A DNA stretch of 64,000 nt from Patiria pectinifera (taxonomy: Eukaryota > Echinodermata > Asteroidea > Valvatida > Asterinidae), in the NCBI GenBank assembly GCA_029964075.1, contig CM057148.1:24917916-24981915 (forward strand), read 5' to 3'. Below, in pieces: positions 21,327 to 32,387 of this stretch. Made by a program: the position numbers and the translations under genes. The notes below the pieces were generated by a model. The model was not told where the DNA came from. It made no database searches and worked only from the letters and a program-made list of their open reading frames with translations. The stretch's first letter is position 1. Each line of letters begins with the position of its first letter.

Positions 21327-21602
21327 TAAGATTTGAGGCTTTGCATGGTGGAGATACTAAATAATGAAGGGTTTGCGGAAACACCATGTGCGAATAATTT
21401 CTCAACTAAGAGAATGGTTCTGAAGAGAACCAGAGGTATAAACTCGACGTTCCGGTCAGTATGCTCTGACCGTCCACTCTCCTGAAGACGGTCAGAGCAT
21501 ACTGACCGGAACGTCGAGTTTATACCTCTGGTTCTCTTCAGAACCATTCTCTTAGTTGAGAAATTATTCGCACATGGTGTTTCCGCAAACCCTTCATTAT
21601 TT
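21327..21602. mobile_element. fold-back Penelope-like insertion with 14-bp target duplication
   Basis: AACAATTTTGTAAG stands at 21313-21326 and again at 21603-21616. Between them lies a perfect inverted repeat: arms 21358-21474 and 21487-21603 (117 bp, no mismatch), spacer 12 bp. The leader 21327-21357 (TTGAGGCTTTGCATGGTGGA) and the arm (GTTTGCGG..AACACCATGTG) both recur at 49671-50008. A hammerhead-like core sits at the spacer (21478-21517). The features fit an inverted, 5'-truncated Penelope-type retroelement; no reverse transcriptase is present. Confidence 0.75.
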
Positions 21603-21851
21603 AACAATTTTGTAAGAACGTTTTGCTGGGTACGCTTTGAGTGTCAAATTTGAGAAGCAGAAACACTAACGTGATTGGGAAGCACTTGCTTCAAAAAAGT
21701 TTTTGGGTGAGCAGTTTCTATAAAATGTGCTTGTTACTATTTGTACTTCAGGTAAACCAGATTTCAAATGTTTCAGGGATTGCTGGGCGTTTGAAAGGTC
21801 AAAGACAATATTACTAGGGCACATGCTACTCCAGTCATAAAACATTATTAA

Positions 21852-22275
21852 CCCTAACCCTACAAAATCCTTCAAACATCCTACATATTTCACTGGAAGT
21901 TTTGAAGTATTTAGCTAGATGAGAAAGGCTTTGCTTCAATGGAATTTATAGAATGTCGGTTGATTTTGGAGGATGCGTTGTGTCAAGGTTGTAGGCTATA
22001 TGCAGCATTGTTTATGGTCAGCCATGCATAATTGAGCCCTGCATTATGCTCGATATCATCCGCACTGCTTCTGAATGTCATCCGCACTGCCTCAGCGTAT
22101 TAACAGTGATTGTTGGAGGATTGTGAAGGATTGAGTCAATGGTCACCCCTCCACTGAACAAATTCAAGAAATGATTTTGGAGGATTGAGGCTGAATCCAA
22201 TTTGTACGTGGTGGCAATTGGAGGATTTTGCAGGCTTGAGGGGGGTTCTTAGCCAAAAAGGCCTAGGGGTTAGGA
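21852..22275. mobile_element. TTAA-D1 element, diverged copy 3
   Basis: TTAA at 21848-21851 and 22276-22279. Starts CCCTAACCCTACAAAATCC and ends AGGCCTAGGGGTTAGGA. Sparse TTTTGGAGGATTG motifs remain inside. Confidence 0.8.
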
Positions 22276-23794
22276 TTAATGCAAATATGTGGAGTTTGGA
22301 GGAATTAGAAAAAAAAGTTGAGCCAGATTAGTCACTCTAATGGATTTGGGTTAGAAATACACTTGTACTTGCATGCAATAGGAATTATTCTTAAGGAAGA
22401 AAAATCAGAAATGTACAAAAACAGACAGTTTGAGGTGAAGAAAATCCCTTGTCTTTTTTAAAACTTGGTTATTATGCCGAACTTGTTGATGTACATTTGG
22501 TCGTCGAAATCATGAATAAGTGTGACAGAAATGTGCCAGAAATTTGTATTAATAACAAACCAAATAAGTTACCGAAACCAAAAAGACGTAACTCGTAGTG
22601 TAGATAATTACTCTTTTGAAACTTGCAATGTCAAAGCATTGAAAGAAGTACAGAAGTAGTGTCGCCTGTCTGTCAGTAGTTTTAAATTCCTCATCATTCC
22701 TAAAGTGTCATAAAGCATGCTTCCAAAGTTGTGTTCCTTTTTTTTCTGTTTCGACTTAGAAAGTTAGCAAGTCGACTTGTGTTTTGTCTTTAAAACGATC
22801 GAAGAATGAAGCACGTGTATACTTTAAAAATTAGCATTTTGTTCCAAATTTATCACTCGTTTGTACAATTGTAGGACTGGTACAAGTCCAAGTCAGCCTG
22901 ACTTTTAATATATAACTCGCTGTTTTGAAAGCCGTGTAAATGTAGACGAACAGAATATTAGCAATTTAATGTAAGCAGTTTGGTAGAATTTTCCAAACTT
23001 TATTTATCGACCAAAAATAGCAAAGCCAAACAAATAGTACTCAGCAATACTGATCACACAGTTAGGCCAAGTAAATAAACAAACCAGTTTCTCGTGCCCG
23101 GCCGCTTACTTTTTTCTGGTTTTGTTTTTGGCTTATCTGCAAACTTTGCAGAAAAGCCTTTGTTTCTGTTCTGGTTTTCTTTCTTTCTTCTTTTGGTTCT
23201 TCTGTCCCAAATCCCATAGAGTTTGTACACGTTTTATCCTCAGTGCCACTTTTGACAATAAAACAAACTTCAATCTTGATGAATCTTGGCATAGACTTAG
23301 ACCCCATAGTAAAGGCGTGCATGAACAAGTGAAATCATCACAAGTCATGTGACGTCATCTTAAAGGTGTAATTTTCAATGGCCTAGTTTCTTCCTTTTTT
23401 CTTCTCCAAATTCATACATTTTAAATATATTTTGCACATATATACAGCTTCTTTGTACTCAATTTTGTATCAGCAAAAGAGTCGAGAAATAGGCAGAATC
23501 CATCCACCATCTTGAAAAAGCCGCCATCTTGGGGGGGGGGGGGCGAGGAACAAAAAAACGTGCCTGCCTCCATTTTTTCAAAAAGCTTGGACTAGAAGCT
23601 ATTTATTTAATTACTCGGCCGAATATAATACTTGTACAAGTAATGCCTGCATTTATAATTATACAGTGTTTTATAAGTATCAATGATGTGTTGTTTTTTC
23701 CTTCATATTACCCCCGATTGACCAGCTTATGATCATTTCATGGTTGATTGTAATACACAGTCATGTTTTATAAGTGTCATAAGGTGTACTGAAC
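22276..23794. other. EIF4G2 downstream region without recognised gene
   Basis: AT-rich. AATAAA at 23257-23262 is a possible EIF4G2 polyadenylation signal. G12 tract at 23531-23542. No coding frame with domain content. Confidence 0.4.
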
Positions 23795-24243
23795 GGGTCC
23801 TACTAAAATGCGTCAACGGTCGTCAACGAGCATCAACAAATTTTGTATATGCTTTTGAACATTAAAAGTAGCTTTATATGGTAGAAAAAGTAATAAAGAA
23901 CATCTTCTGCATATCAGTTAAAGTTAAAATTATTTAAAAACTTGTTTTTTTGAACGCGAAATGTACGAGTTTGTCGATTAGTGTTGGCCGCCATCTTGTT
24001 TATATGGCGCTGTACACTTCACGCATGCATAGTACGGCTAGCTTCACGTAAACAAAATGGCGGCCAACACAAACTCAACAGAGTCGTCGTACGTTTCGCA
24101 TTGAAAAAAATCTTTTGAAATAGTTTCTACTTTAATTTGTATGCTGAAGGTGTTCATTGTCACCATTTCTACCATTATTTCCCAAAACTTCTACAAAATT
24201 TGTTGACGCTTGTTGACGCTTGTTGACTCATTTTAGTAGGACC
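23795..24243. mobile_element. Mutator-like fold-back element with 9-bp target duplication
   Basis: GTACTGAAC flanks the element at 23786-23794 and 24244-24252. The ends GGTCCTACTAAAATG are inverted, followed by repeated CGTCAAC/GTTGACG units and ACAAATTTTGTA. Further inverted blocks (GTGTTGGCCGCCAT with ATGGCGGCCAACAC) carry the complementarity to the centre. A 9-bp duplication points to the MULE superfamily. No transposase. Confidence 0.88.
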
Positions 24244-24252
24244 GTACTGAAC

Positions 24253-25409
24253 TACAAGTAAACATACTATTCTGTGTTCACATTTATCCTCAAAACATTC
24301 TCTTAATCTGGAGTGGAGAAAACTTGGTTTCATTTACCAGAAAGAAATAAAATAAATAAAACAGGTTTACAAATTTTGAGCAACTTTGTTGCTTCAAACG
24401 ACAATACGCAGAAAAGCAAATGGTCCTATGTACTTTTAAGTTTAAACTTCATTTAAAAAAGCCAGTATTTTTAGTGAATGAATGCAGTCTTAAAAGCCTC
24501 TTTAATGACAAAATTCCTCAAATTCCTTGTTTATATAAAACAGTAACAGATGCACTTTAAAGCATTATGTAGTAGCTGTATAGAATTAGGTACTGTAGGT
24601 AAATTGAATGTCTCCATATTTTCTGAAGCAGGACTTTCAAGCACTAGTGCTATGTGTAGAATATAAAACTTTGTCTTGTACACTCAGAATACGACTCTTT
24701 AAGTCACAATTGTGGAAATAAAATTTGGTGTTTTTCAGTCGAAACGAAGCATTTTGTTGATTGGTAATCTCGACTCAAAGGTGGGGGTTATTCCTCATTA
24801 TGATATGGCAAGTCACATACGTCTTTATTTTGGGTTGCTTTTGCACCCATAATGTACAAAAGATTGTCGCAAATAATTTGAAATTTGTAAAGAATTGTTT
24901 TGTTCAATGTCTCATTCAAGAGTAACATAACTTTTGTATTGCTCGCAAGGTAGCAATGTCCATTTTGGAGCTGAAACTCAAAAATAGCACGGGAGAGCAA
25001 ATTTGAATTGGAGAAGTTTAAAAATAACTCGTGTTACATTTTGCAAACTTTCAAACTCGTACATAAAATATAGCTCGCACTTCAAATGATAGTTCTCATA
25101 AATATTGAATACTTTTCACTTCAATTTACTTTATAATTATTCAACTTTGCATATTCATAGAAATTATTATACACTATTTTGCACTACAACGCTTGTTCAT
25201 TTTCCTTTTAACATTTATCATTGCACAGTAACATTCGTTTTTGCTGTATAAATTGGCTTTGTTCTTATTTTGTTTGATCCTTCATGGGATGATTCTGTAT
25301 TGAACCGACATTTGATTACTTATCCACACAATTTTCTGCATTTTTTAGGTGTTTGAAACAGTTCAATTATCTTACAAGCAAAAAGTACCACTTTGAAAGG
25401 CACTTTCTT
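24253..25409. other. intergenic, AT-rich, between convergent gene ends
   Basis: Contains AATAAA on the plus strand (24717-24722) and on the minus strand (24823-24828), usable by EIF4G2 and by the coiled-coil gene respectively. Nothing else is recognised. Confidence 0.5.
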
Positions 25410-27485
25410 TCAGGCGGTGGGCTCAGTCATAAAAATTACGTTGGCTTCTGAAGCCTGTTTGTGATCCTTAAACTGTTCGTCATTTTTATTTTGATCATCC
25501 CCATTGGCTGTAGAGTCCCTTAATTTATTCGTACTTGGCCCTGATTGGTTCATACTGTGATTGGTATCTTTTGATTGGTTGGTTTTGGGGCTTTGGCATG
25601 GGAACTCCTCATTGCCTTCACAGCCTTGCGGTTCCGGACGTTCAAAGTTGACCACATCAGGCATTGGTGTGGGCAATGCTGTTTCTGTTTTGTCCGATTT
25701 CTTAGTCTTTGGAGGACTTGGTTTCATTGTTGATTTCTGTTTACCGTCTGCGGCGGAACTTGTCGGTGTTTTCCACGTGTATGACCGCACTCCATTTGGT
25801 GTCCTTGGCCTTTCAGTTTTGTTCTCTGAATTTGTTGATTCTCTTGATCTTCGGAGACCAGAATCAACGCGGGTTGCTCTTACTTTGATTTGCTCGATGC
25901 GCCGCCGGGCAAGTAGAGGGATAAGGTCGTCCAGTTCTGGGTCACAAACTTCTTGCTTCTTTGCTTCTTTGGCGTGTCTGCGCTGATCGGCTTGTTTCTG
26001 TCGCAGCCAGTCGTCGTAAGTCATCCCTTTGAATGGATTGGAGGAGGGCATAGTCTTACGATTGGCAGAAGATGTTTTGCCATCTGTGTCTGATTGGGAC
26101 TTTGAAGGTGATGTCTTGCGGGCAGGCTTTGCATCTGTGCCGGATTTAGAATCTCTCTTCTTGGTGCCTTCAGGTTGAGCATCTCCAAGAAGCTGCCTCC
26201 TCCGTTTCTCTGCCTCCTTCCTTTGTCTCTTCGCCTCATCGTGAAGTCGTTCTGCCTCCAGGTTCCTCACAAGGTGGTGCCTTGTTTCCTCATCAAAACC
26301 CTTCTGATTGTCAGATGTATTTTCTTTATCGGGACTGGACACTGCCTTTTTATTTAGTGTTCCCTTTTTTATGTTGGTTGGCAGTTTTTTGGTTTGCGTT
26401 CTGGACCCTGCCGTTGCTTGCTTCAGGGAAGTATCCCTTTTTCTTTGTGCGGCATCAGTTCTCTCCGACGCGTCTCTCTTCGCAGCATCTTTTCGGACCT
26501 TCCTCTCTATCTCTTCTCTTCTGTGCGACTCGTCCTTCTTGTGCTTCATCCACTGGTTGAACTTGTCCTCCGACTCGGCAAGCCGCCTCAGTTTCTCCTC
26601 CACCACTGTCTGTTCTGCTGCTTTCTCTTGCCGTTCTTTCTTCCTCTCGCTGCGTTTCTGCTTTCGGATGACTTTGTTTTTCTGCTTGAGCCACGACAAG
26701 ATATCTGGGTTGCTAGAGCTGCTCAGTTTGTTGTCCGTAGGTTGCAACTCCTTCTTTTGTCTCGGAGTCTCTGTCAACCCTCTCTTAGGACTGTCACTTC
26801 TTTTGCTCTCGCGAGGAGTCTCCTTCGGAGTGTTTTTCACCTTACAATGTTTCTTTTTAGGTTTACTAGTTTTCTTAGTTGAAGATGATGTTCGTCTCCT
26901 TGCTGTAGCTGAAGGACTCGAGTGTGCGTTCACTAAAACTTTACGCGGACTTCGCAGAATTCTCCTGATCAGTTCGGTATCAGACATGTCAGTACTGGAT
27001 GATGCACAATCATCAATGCCTTTTATTAACCTCACATCAGTGAATGAAACTGTCTTTTTGCCCGGCGGTGACGGCTGTAGTTGCTCCAAGTTCAGATGCA
27101 ATTCAGAAGCATCTTCGTTCTCTGTATGGGACGGGGGGAGTTCAACAATCTTAGGAGCGTCACCGGGTTCTGGAAGAGCTGGAACTTTCCTGCGTCTCCT
27201 CCTCACTGGTTTGACTTGGTTGTCATAGTTACGCTGCCTCCTTGAAGACGGAATGCATCCAGTGCTCCTAGACACCAGATCAATTGAGTGGAGGCGGGAG
27301 ACTGTTTTCCGTTCCACATGCTGAGTGGCTAGTAATGTCGCTAATTCCTGGTACTTCACAGCAAGAACCTCCTGGGAGCTGGTGAGATCCGGTCTAGGTG
27401 ACGTCTCAACTTGGCGATGACCTTTCTCAGCTGTCAAACTTCGAAGGACGTTCAGCGCTTTATGTTTCGCACTCAACTCCGACAT
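25410..27485 (-). CDS. lysine/arginine-rich coiled-coil protein, CCDC181/CCDC34-like
   Basis: Single coding exon of 691 residues from ATG at 27483-27485. The frame is open 32 codons further, but an acceptor (TTTGACAG) lies 8 bases before this ATG, so the upstream part is intronic. The N-terminal third is serine-rich with RRRRKVPALPEP. From about residue 260 the protein is a charged, mostly helical rod with three W-containing repeats: SWLKQKNK (~265), NQWMKHKK (~311) and DDWLRQKQ (~492). Then come LLARRRIEQIKVRAT and SYTWKTP near 520-590 and a polar tail. W-x(2-3)-K repeats in a basic coiled coil are typical of CCDC181 and CCDC34, microtubule/flagellum-associated proteins. The assignment is tentative; the gene itself is secure from length and composition. 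Confidence 0.8.
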   Translation of the reverse strand: MSELSAKHKALNVLRSLTAEKGHRQVETSPRPDLTSSQEVLAVKYQELATLLATQHVERKTVSRLHSIDLVSRSTGCIPSSRRQRNYDNQVKPVRRRRRKVPALPEPGDAPKIVELPPSHTENEDASELHLNLEQLQPSPPGKKTVSFTDVRLIKGIDDCASSSTDMSDTELIRRILRSPRKVLVNAHSSPSATARRRTSSSTKKTSKPKKKHCKVKNTPKETPRESKRSDSPKRGLTETPRQKKELQPTDNKLSSSSNPDILSWLKQKNKVIRKQKRSERKKERQEKAAEQTVVEEKLRRLAESEDKFNQWMKHKKDESHRREEIERKVRKDAAKRDASERTDAAQRKRDTSLKQATAGSRTQTKKLPTNIKKGTLNKKAVSSPDKENTSDNQKGFDEETRHHLVRNLEAERLHDEAKRQRKEAEKRRRQLLGDAQPEGTKKRDSKSGTDAKPARKTSPSKSQSDTDGKTSSANRKTMPSSNPFKGMTYDDWLRQKQADQRRHAKEAKKQEVCDPELDDLIPLLARRRIEQIKVRATRVDSGLRRSRESTNSENKTERPRTPNGVRSYTWKTPTSSAADGKQKSTMKPSPPKTKKSDKTETALPTPMPDVVNFERPEPQGCEGNEEFPCQSPKTNQSKDTNHSMNQSGPSTNKLRDSTANGDDQNKNDEQFKDHKQASEANVIFMTEPTA

Positions 27486-28100
27486 GTTTAAATCTGTCAA
27501 ACAAAAAGGGATGTACATGTATGCAGTGTTATCTTGTGCAAAATTAGAAATAAATATCATGACTATTAGTATTACTGTCATGACTGTAATTCACAACTGG
27601 AATTTAATAAAAACATCAAAATCACCCATCTTCTAAACCGAAAGTTTAAACGGAAAAAAATACAAAATACATGTAGTGATGATATAGCAAATGCAGCAAG
27701 CAAGCACGTCGAGCAAGTCGAGGCTCTAGTACGTCATTGGTTAAATTTTGTTGGAATATCAACAAACCACATGCATGGACATGATGGAGATAATTCTACC
27801 CCCATGTCGCTTGAGTAACTCCAGCTGACATGTTCCATATTCGTTACATGTGAATGAACATGGAACATGTCACTCAGCTGGAGTTACTCAAGCCATGGCT
27901 ACCCCCGGCCCCATGCATAACGCAACAAATTAAATACCCAATTGGCAGTTCTAATTTTAACTTACTTTTTCGTTCAAGATTGTGTTGTCGATCTGATCAT
28001 TATTACTCCATTGTTTTGTTCATACGACAGCGGCTCAATTCAGCAGAATTTCATTCATTTTCTTTCATCAAACCATGATCAAATGAGCCGCTTTTAGTAC
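27486..28100 (-). other. 5' UTR intron and putative first exon of the coiled-coil gene
   Basis: The intron ends at TTTGACAG just before the CDS. A good minus-strand donor (A/GTAAGTT) at about 27960-27966 could close the first exon. An imperfect inverted repeat (CTTGAGTAACTCCAGCTGA with its complement, 27809-27893) lies in the intron. Confidence 0.4.
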
Positions 28101-28406
28101 ACCGCAAAATGCCGTCAATAATGCACTGTCTGGTCTGCACTTGTTTATTTCTGCGCTGTTACTTTTCGCTGTGTTACTCCCTCAGCGCAAGATTTTTATT
28201 TCCTGATATTTTGAATATAGAAAACGTTTAAGAACAGAATTTACGCTCAAATCATTTATACATTGCCAAAGAATATTTGGGCTGCTTTTTTGTTTTTAAT
28301 GCTCTAAATTTTAGTATTTTTCAGCGAAATTTATTTTAAAATTTCGGAACAAAGGGAGTAACAGCAATAACTATAATGCTACAGTGTCATCTTGCTGATT
28401 ACAGAC

Positions 28407-28419
28407 GTTGCTCGGCAGC
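28407..28419. promoter_or_regulatory. X-box-like (RFX) motif between divergent genes
   Basis: GTTGCTCGGCAGC matches the palindromic RFX X-box consensus at all but one strongly constrained position. It lies between the putative first exons of two divergent genes whose likely products are ciliary. RFX factors drive ciliary genes in animals; the function here is inferred. Confidence 0.3.
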
Positions 28420-28739
28420 CATTTCGGGATTACGCCATTTTTAGTGTAGGGTTGATCAAAATTATAAAGTACATGTATCCATTAAGTTTCTTTTCACTTC
28501 ACAATTATAACAAATCCCGATGTAGGTTTTAATTATTCCTCGTAAAGTAATTTACTTTAAAATATATTTACACATCCAATCCTGGTGAAAAAATAAAATA
28601 AAATGAACACTTTACCTATTAATTTTTGGAACAGTCCAACAAAGATTAGCAGGTGAACAGACTTATTGATAGCAACACGGTGTGAAACAGGGCAGAAAGT
28701 GTACGCAAAGTTGGACATTTTGTTGTCGAATTTTCGAAA

Positions 28740-28854
28740 TGTTTTTGTATGCAGCCACAACGCATGTAGCCCAAATTGTCAAATGTGATGAAATAAAAAC
28801 ATGACGAGTTGAAATCGTCTACAACTCCGACAAAAATCCGTGAAACTGAGACCA
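28740..28854 (+). other. putative non-coding first exon of the TEPP-like gene
   Basis: A strong donor, GAGACCAG/GTAAGA, at 28855. It would splice to the acceptor TTTTTTACAG/AC-ATG at 29868. The start of the exon is not defined. Confidence 0.4.
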
Positions 28855-28884
28855 GGTAAGAAACACTCGAACATTGTCGAACTT

Positions 28885-29400
28885 GATAATCCTTACTTTT
28901 AGGACACCTCTATTTTGTACGAGTTCTGTTCAAAACTGACTTTTGCAGATGACTGTCCAGTACCAAAGTGACTTTTGCACTTCGCAGGCTAAAGAAGCCT
29001 TTTTACTTCAGACAAACTCATGTTAGTTATAATTTTGAAAGCACTTTCAAAGAAAATGTGACTTTCCTACCTTTTTTTGCAGTTCGCCATCTTGCTTTTT
29101 AAATTTATTTTCTGTTTGTCATTGTCGTCTTTAACCCCTCATAAATCAAAACCCTGCCCTCTTTCTACAAAATCAAACCTGCTGATTTCTGTTTGTCATC
29201 GTCGTCTTTAACCCCTCATAAATCAAAACCCTGCCCTCTTTCTACAAAATCAAACCTGCTGATATTCAAGAGGTGTCATTGCCAAATGTTCAAATGTGTC
29301 AATAAATATCAGAATGTCACTTTTGAGTGTCATTTAGTCAGCTGTTTTGGTGAGTCTTTTAACCTTATATAGGAAAGGGGTCCTAAAAGTAAGGATTACC
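28885..29400. mobile_element. GGTAATCCTTAC inverted-repeat element, copy 1
   Basis: Ends (G)ATAATCCTTACTTTTAGGAC and the inverse of GGTAATCCTTACTTTTAGGAC. Flanks CGAACTT/TGAACTT suggest a 7-8 bp target duplication. Contains an 81-bp tandem duplication (about 29110-29270). Located in the 5' UTR intron of the TEPP-like gene. Confidence 0.85.
29110..29270. repeat. 81-bp tandem duplication
   Basis: TTTCTGTTTGTCATYGTCGTC ... AAATCAAACCTGCTGAT is present twice in a row with one difference (ATT/ATC). Confidence 0.9.
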
Positions 29401-29869
29401 TGAACTTTGCCACAAAATAAGTGTAGGGCCTACGTTTAGGCATGGAGGAAATGAATTTTGCAAATGGTCATGGCTATTGCAGCCCCAAGCAGTCTTTATT
29501 ATTTACACATTAGCTCTAGGTTTGAATGTTTTGGGACATGCAAGTCACAGCAGTTTTTCATTCTCCAAGTGAATGGAATGGGGTACTCAACTACACTAAA
29601 ATGCATTTAAAGTTCGTCAGTTTGTTTATTTTTATTTTGCAAGTTTCTAGTCCGAGTAACTAGGACTCTACGAATCGCCTTTTTTAACATTTTGACATTT
29701 TCGGGCGATTGTATGCCAGACCATGTCCGAATGTTAAACAGGCGATAAGTTGGTTCCAAGTTATTCGGACTACCAATACTATTGTATAGATTGAATGTTG
29801 TGTGAACTGATCATTTTATTTTATAATTCTTATTTTAATTTATATATTTTATTTTATTTTTTTACAGAC

Positions 29870-30730
29870 ATGGCGGCTCCCACGACATCCAATTGGCACG
29901 GATATTTTGAGGAAGAAACCTCGCCATTGACAGTGAGGGAACGAGACCGCCTGTACGATGACCGACCGCAAAGCATGACAGCATTCCACTCCAGGCCGGT
30001 CCAGAAACTGACCGACAAGCGGCCGCCCCGATCCAGATCCAAAATTGAGATCAGCCATAGGATGAGAACCTATGTCCCGGACTGCGTCACCCCTAAACCC
30101 AACGATCCCTTCCGTCTGTGGATTGAGAGCGGCCGGAAGTGCGCCCCGTTCCCTCCCCGCTGGGATCCCGACTACAACAGCAACGTCTGGCGGAATTTCA
30201 GCAGTCGGGTCGGGTACCGAGTGGATTCCCACGGCAGGAGCATCTCGGAGTTGGTGGCCGACATGTACCCGATGAAGATCCCGCCCCACTCGGAGATGAA
30301 CGACAACACGTTCGTCAAGTTTCTCAGCGAGGTTCCCATGATCAAAGACCAAAAGCGGCGCGACTTGGCCATCTCGCGCTCGGTCCGGGAACTCAAGGAT
30401 TTCAAGGAGTTGAAACTGCGCAGCGAGATGCGGGTTCCGCCCATCACCGAGCGTGGCGACATCGCACCGCCGAAAGGCTTTAAGAAATACGAACATCGGA
30501 GACTCGCGTCTCCGGAAAGCACTGCCACACAGTCGCTGCGGCAGATGACTGAATTGGAGCGAGATAGTCAGCGTGGGGTCTTGGGCACGCACAGAACTGG
30601 CGGGACCAGACTATGGAAGTTGACGTTTAGGGAGAATCACCCGGATTATGATCAGATGCAAGCAGATCAGAGAGAGAAACGACTTCAGCCACCAAAGAGC
30701 CCAATTCCAGGAGAAATATGGTTCCAGTAA
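29870..30730 (+). CDS. TEPP: TEPP/SPMIP8-like protein (probable sperm microtubule inner protein)
   Basis: 286 residues from ATG at 29870, two bases after the acceptor TTTTTTACAG. The frame is open upstream, but that part is intron. The protein is basic, proline-rich and lacks membrane segments. Distinct blocks are DPFRLWIESGRKCAPFPP, NVWRNFSSRVGYRVDSHG, ISELVADMYPMKIPPHSEM and LKLRSEMRVPP followed by APPKGFKKYEHR. From memory, the D-P-F-R-x-W, R-G/V-Y-R, K-I-P and P-P-K-x-F-K-K-Y-x-H blocks and their order match vertebrate testis, prostate and placenta-expressed protein (TEPP, renamed SPMIP8), a protein of the sperm axoneme doublet lumen. Family name moderately sure; real gene almost certain. 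GC content is well above the flanks. AATAAA at 30840-30845 is a likely polyadenylation signal. Confidence 0.72.
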   Translation: MAAPTTSNWHGYFEEETSPLTVRERDRLYDDRPQSMTAFHSRPVQKLTDKRPPRSRSKIEISHRMRTYVPDCVTPKPNDPFRLWIESGRKCAPFPPRWDPDYNSNVWRNFSSRVGYRVDSHGRSISELVADMYPMKIPPHSEMNDNTFVKFLSEVPMIKDQKRRDLAISRSVRELKDFKELKLRSEMRVPPITERGDIAPPKGFKKYEHRRLASPESTATQSLRQMTELERDSQRGVLGTHRTGGTRLWKLTFRENHPDYDQMQADQREKRLQPPKSPIPGEIWFQ

Positions 30731-32380
30731 TGTGTCTGTGCAGGACTATAGAGGGCGCTATTTGTAAACAAATCGCATACCTCAGAGTCATGTCTCACAG
30801 AACACATACTGAACATATTTTGTAGCAAGATCCACATGCAATAAACAAAATACTTCCAATTAATTCTAGTGTGTACTCAAGAAATCTGACTTCCATCTAA
30901 GTACTGTAGTTGGTTTTTCCATGCTATTTTTGAGTAACACCCCGCAAAACTAGATTTTGATTTTAAATTGCTATATTTTCTGGTAATTCAAAAGTTATGG
31001 AATAGGAACTTTACAAATTTCAAATTATTTGCAGTGTGGCCGACACTTATTCAGACATATCTTATGTATGTTATGGGCACAATAGAAGCCCAAACTATAT
31101 TTTAAGTTTGGTTGACATTCAAAGTATAAACAAAGTAACTTTTTCTGTTTTGAAAGTGAACTCATTCAAATTGAAAATTTTGTTTTTGGGGGTTTTTTCC
31201 TCCAACATATCTGAAGCAGAACTTATTATTCGAAATGTCAGGCCGCCCTGATTTTTAAAATTGAAAAAAAAAATCGCTAGAAGAAAATAAAATTACTATG
31301 TTGAGGATGGGAAGAGCAAATTTAAGAATTTGAATTTCACTTTTTGAAATACATGTAATTTAGTTTCCTAACTTTCTTTAAAGGCACGTTTTTCAGAGTC
31401 TGTTACATTTTAATATCAGTATTTAATAGGTATTGTTTATGCACTATCATGCAGTCAATTTACAGTTAACAAACTGTATTTAGAACTCAATCAACTATTC
31501 CTAAGTGAATCATTTATTTTCAAAAACTGTATATTTTAAATTAATAAATCATGAAAATCAAAAGTTAATGTACAAACTGGAGAGAAAATCAACATGTGAA
31601 GTAGTTCGTTTCCAAAACGCAATATATAATACGCCACTTTGTTCCCTTGAGAATCTTGCTCTCTTCTGGCTGTCAAAAGCAATTTTGACAGCTGTTATAC
31701 TTAAACACAACGTAAGAATACGTTATTTATGAAAGTGAACTTTAGAAACAGCTGTAGGTTATGTTGTTTCAATTCCACATTTTTTGTCTTTCTCTAATGG
31801 ATAGGCCTATGTTGCGGTTTGAAAATAAACTCTTCATGTATATTAAGTGTGATTGCTGCACATTTTTTATCTTTTTTCAAATCTTGAAAAGCATCATGTA
31901 TATACATGTATCTACCTTCAAGGAGCTTCAAAGATTACACCAACAGCTAAAAAAAAAAAATTCCAACATTTTAGGAGTATTTTTCTTAAGATTATTGGTG
32001 TATACAAGATATTCCTTTCATGGATTTGATGATGAATCTTTTCAGATGAAAACAAAAATGAAATACATAATATTGTGAATTGATTGCAGTAATTGATAGT
32101 AAATTATTTTTGTTTAGTTATTTTATCTCCACAACTCTTCTTCAATTTTAATTGCTTCTCAACAGTAGTACATTATGTTTGATGCATATTCTTGCATTTT
32201 TTCATAACGTGCAGATCAGTCACCTTTATTTTGTTGTTTTAAAATAAAACAAAATTCAGCTGGAGGGTTTAATGTATGTCTAACACTGATCGTGAAAAGC
32301 TTTCTCTAATTATACATTTGCAAACAGTTTTGTACAATATTTTCATAGATGCAAAATTGAAAATTCGGAAAGACTCGGCT
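30731..32380. other. 3' UTR of the TEPP-like gene and AT-rich intergenic DNA
   Basis: The 3' UTR probably ends shortly after AATAAA (30840-30845). The rest is AT-rich with several small open frames of low complexity and no domain. Confidence 0.5.
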
Positions 32381-32387
32381 GGACTTT

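Noticed and set aside
26308-27228. 306-codon plus-strand open frame
   Set aside because: Antisense shadow of the coiled-coil gene; composition follows the complement of a Lys/Arg/Ser-rich coding strand.
29849-30592. 247-codon minus-strand open frame
   Set aside because: Antisense shadow of the GC-rich TEPP-like coding exon.
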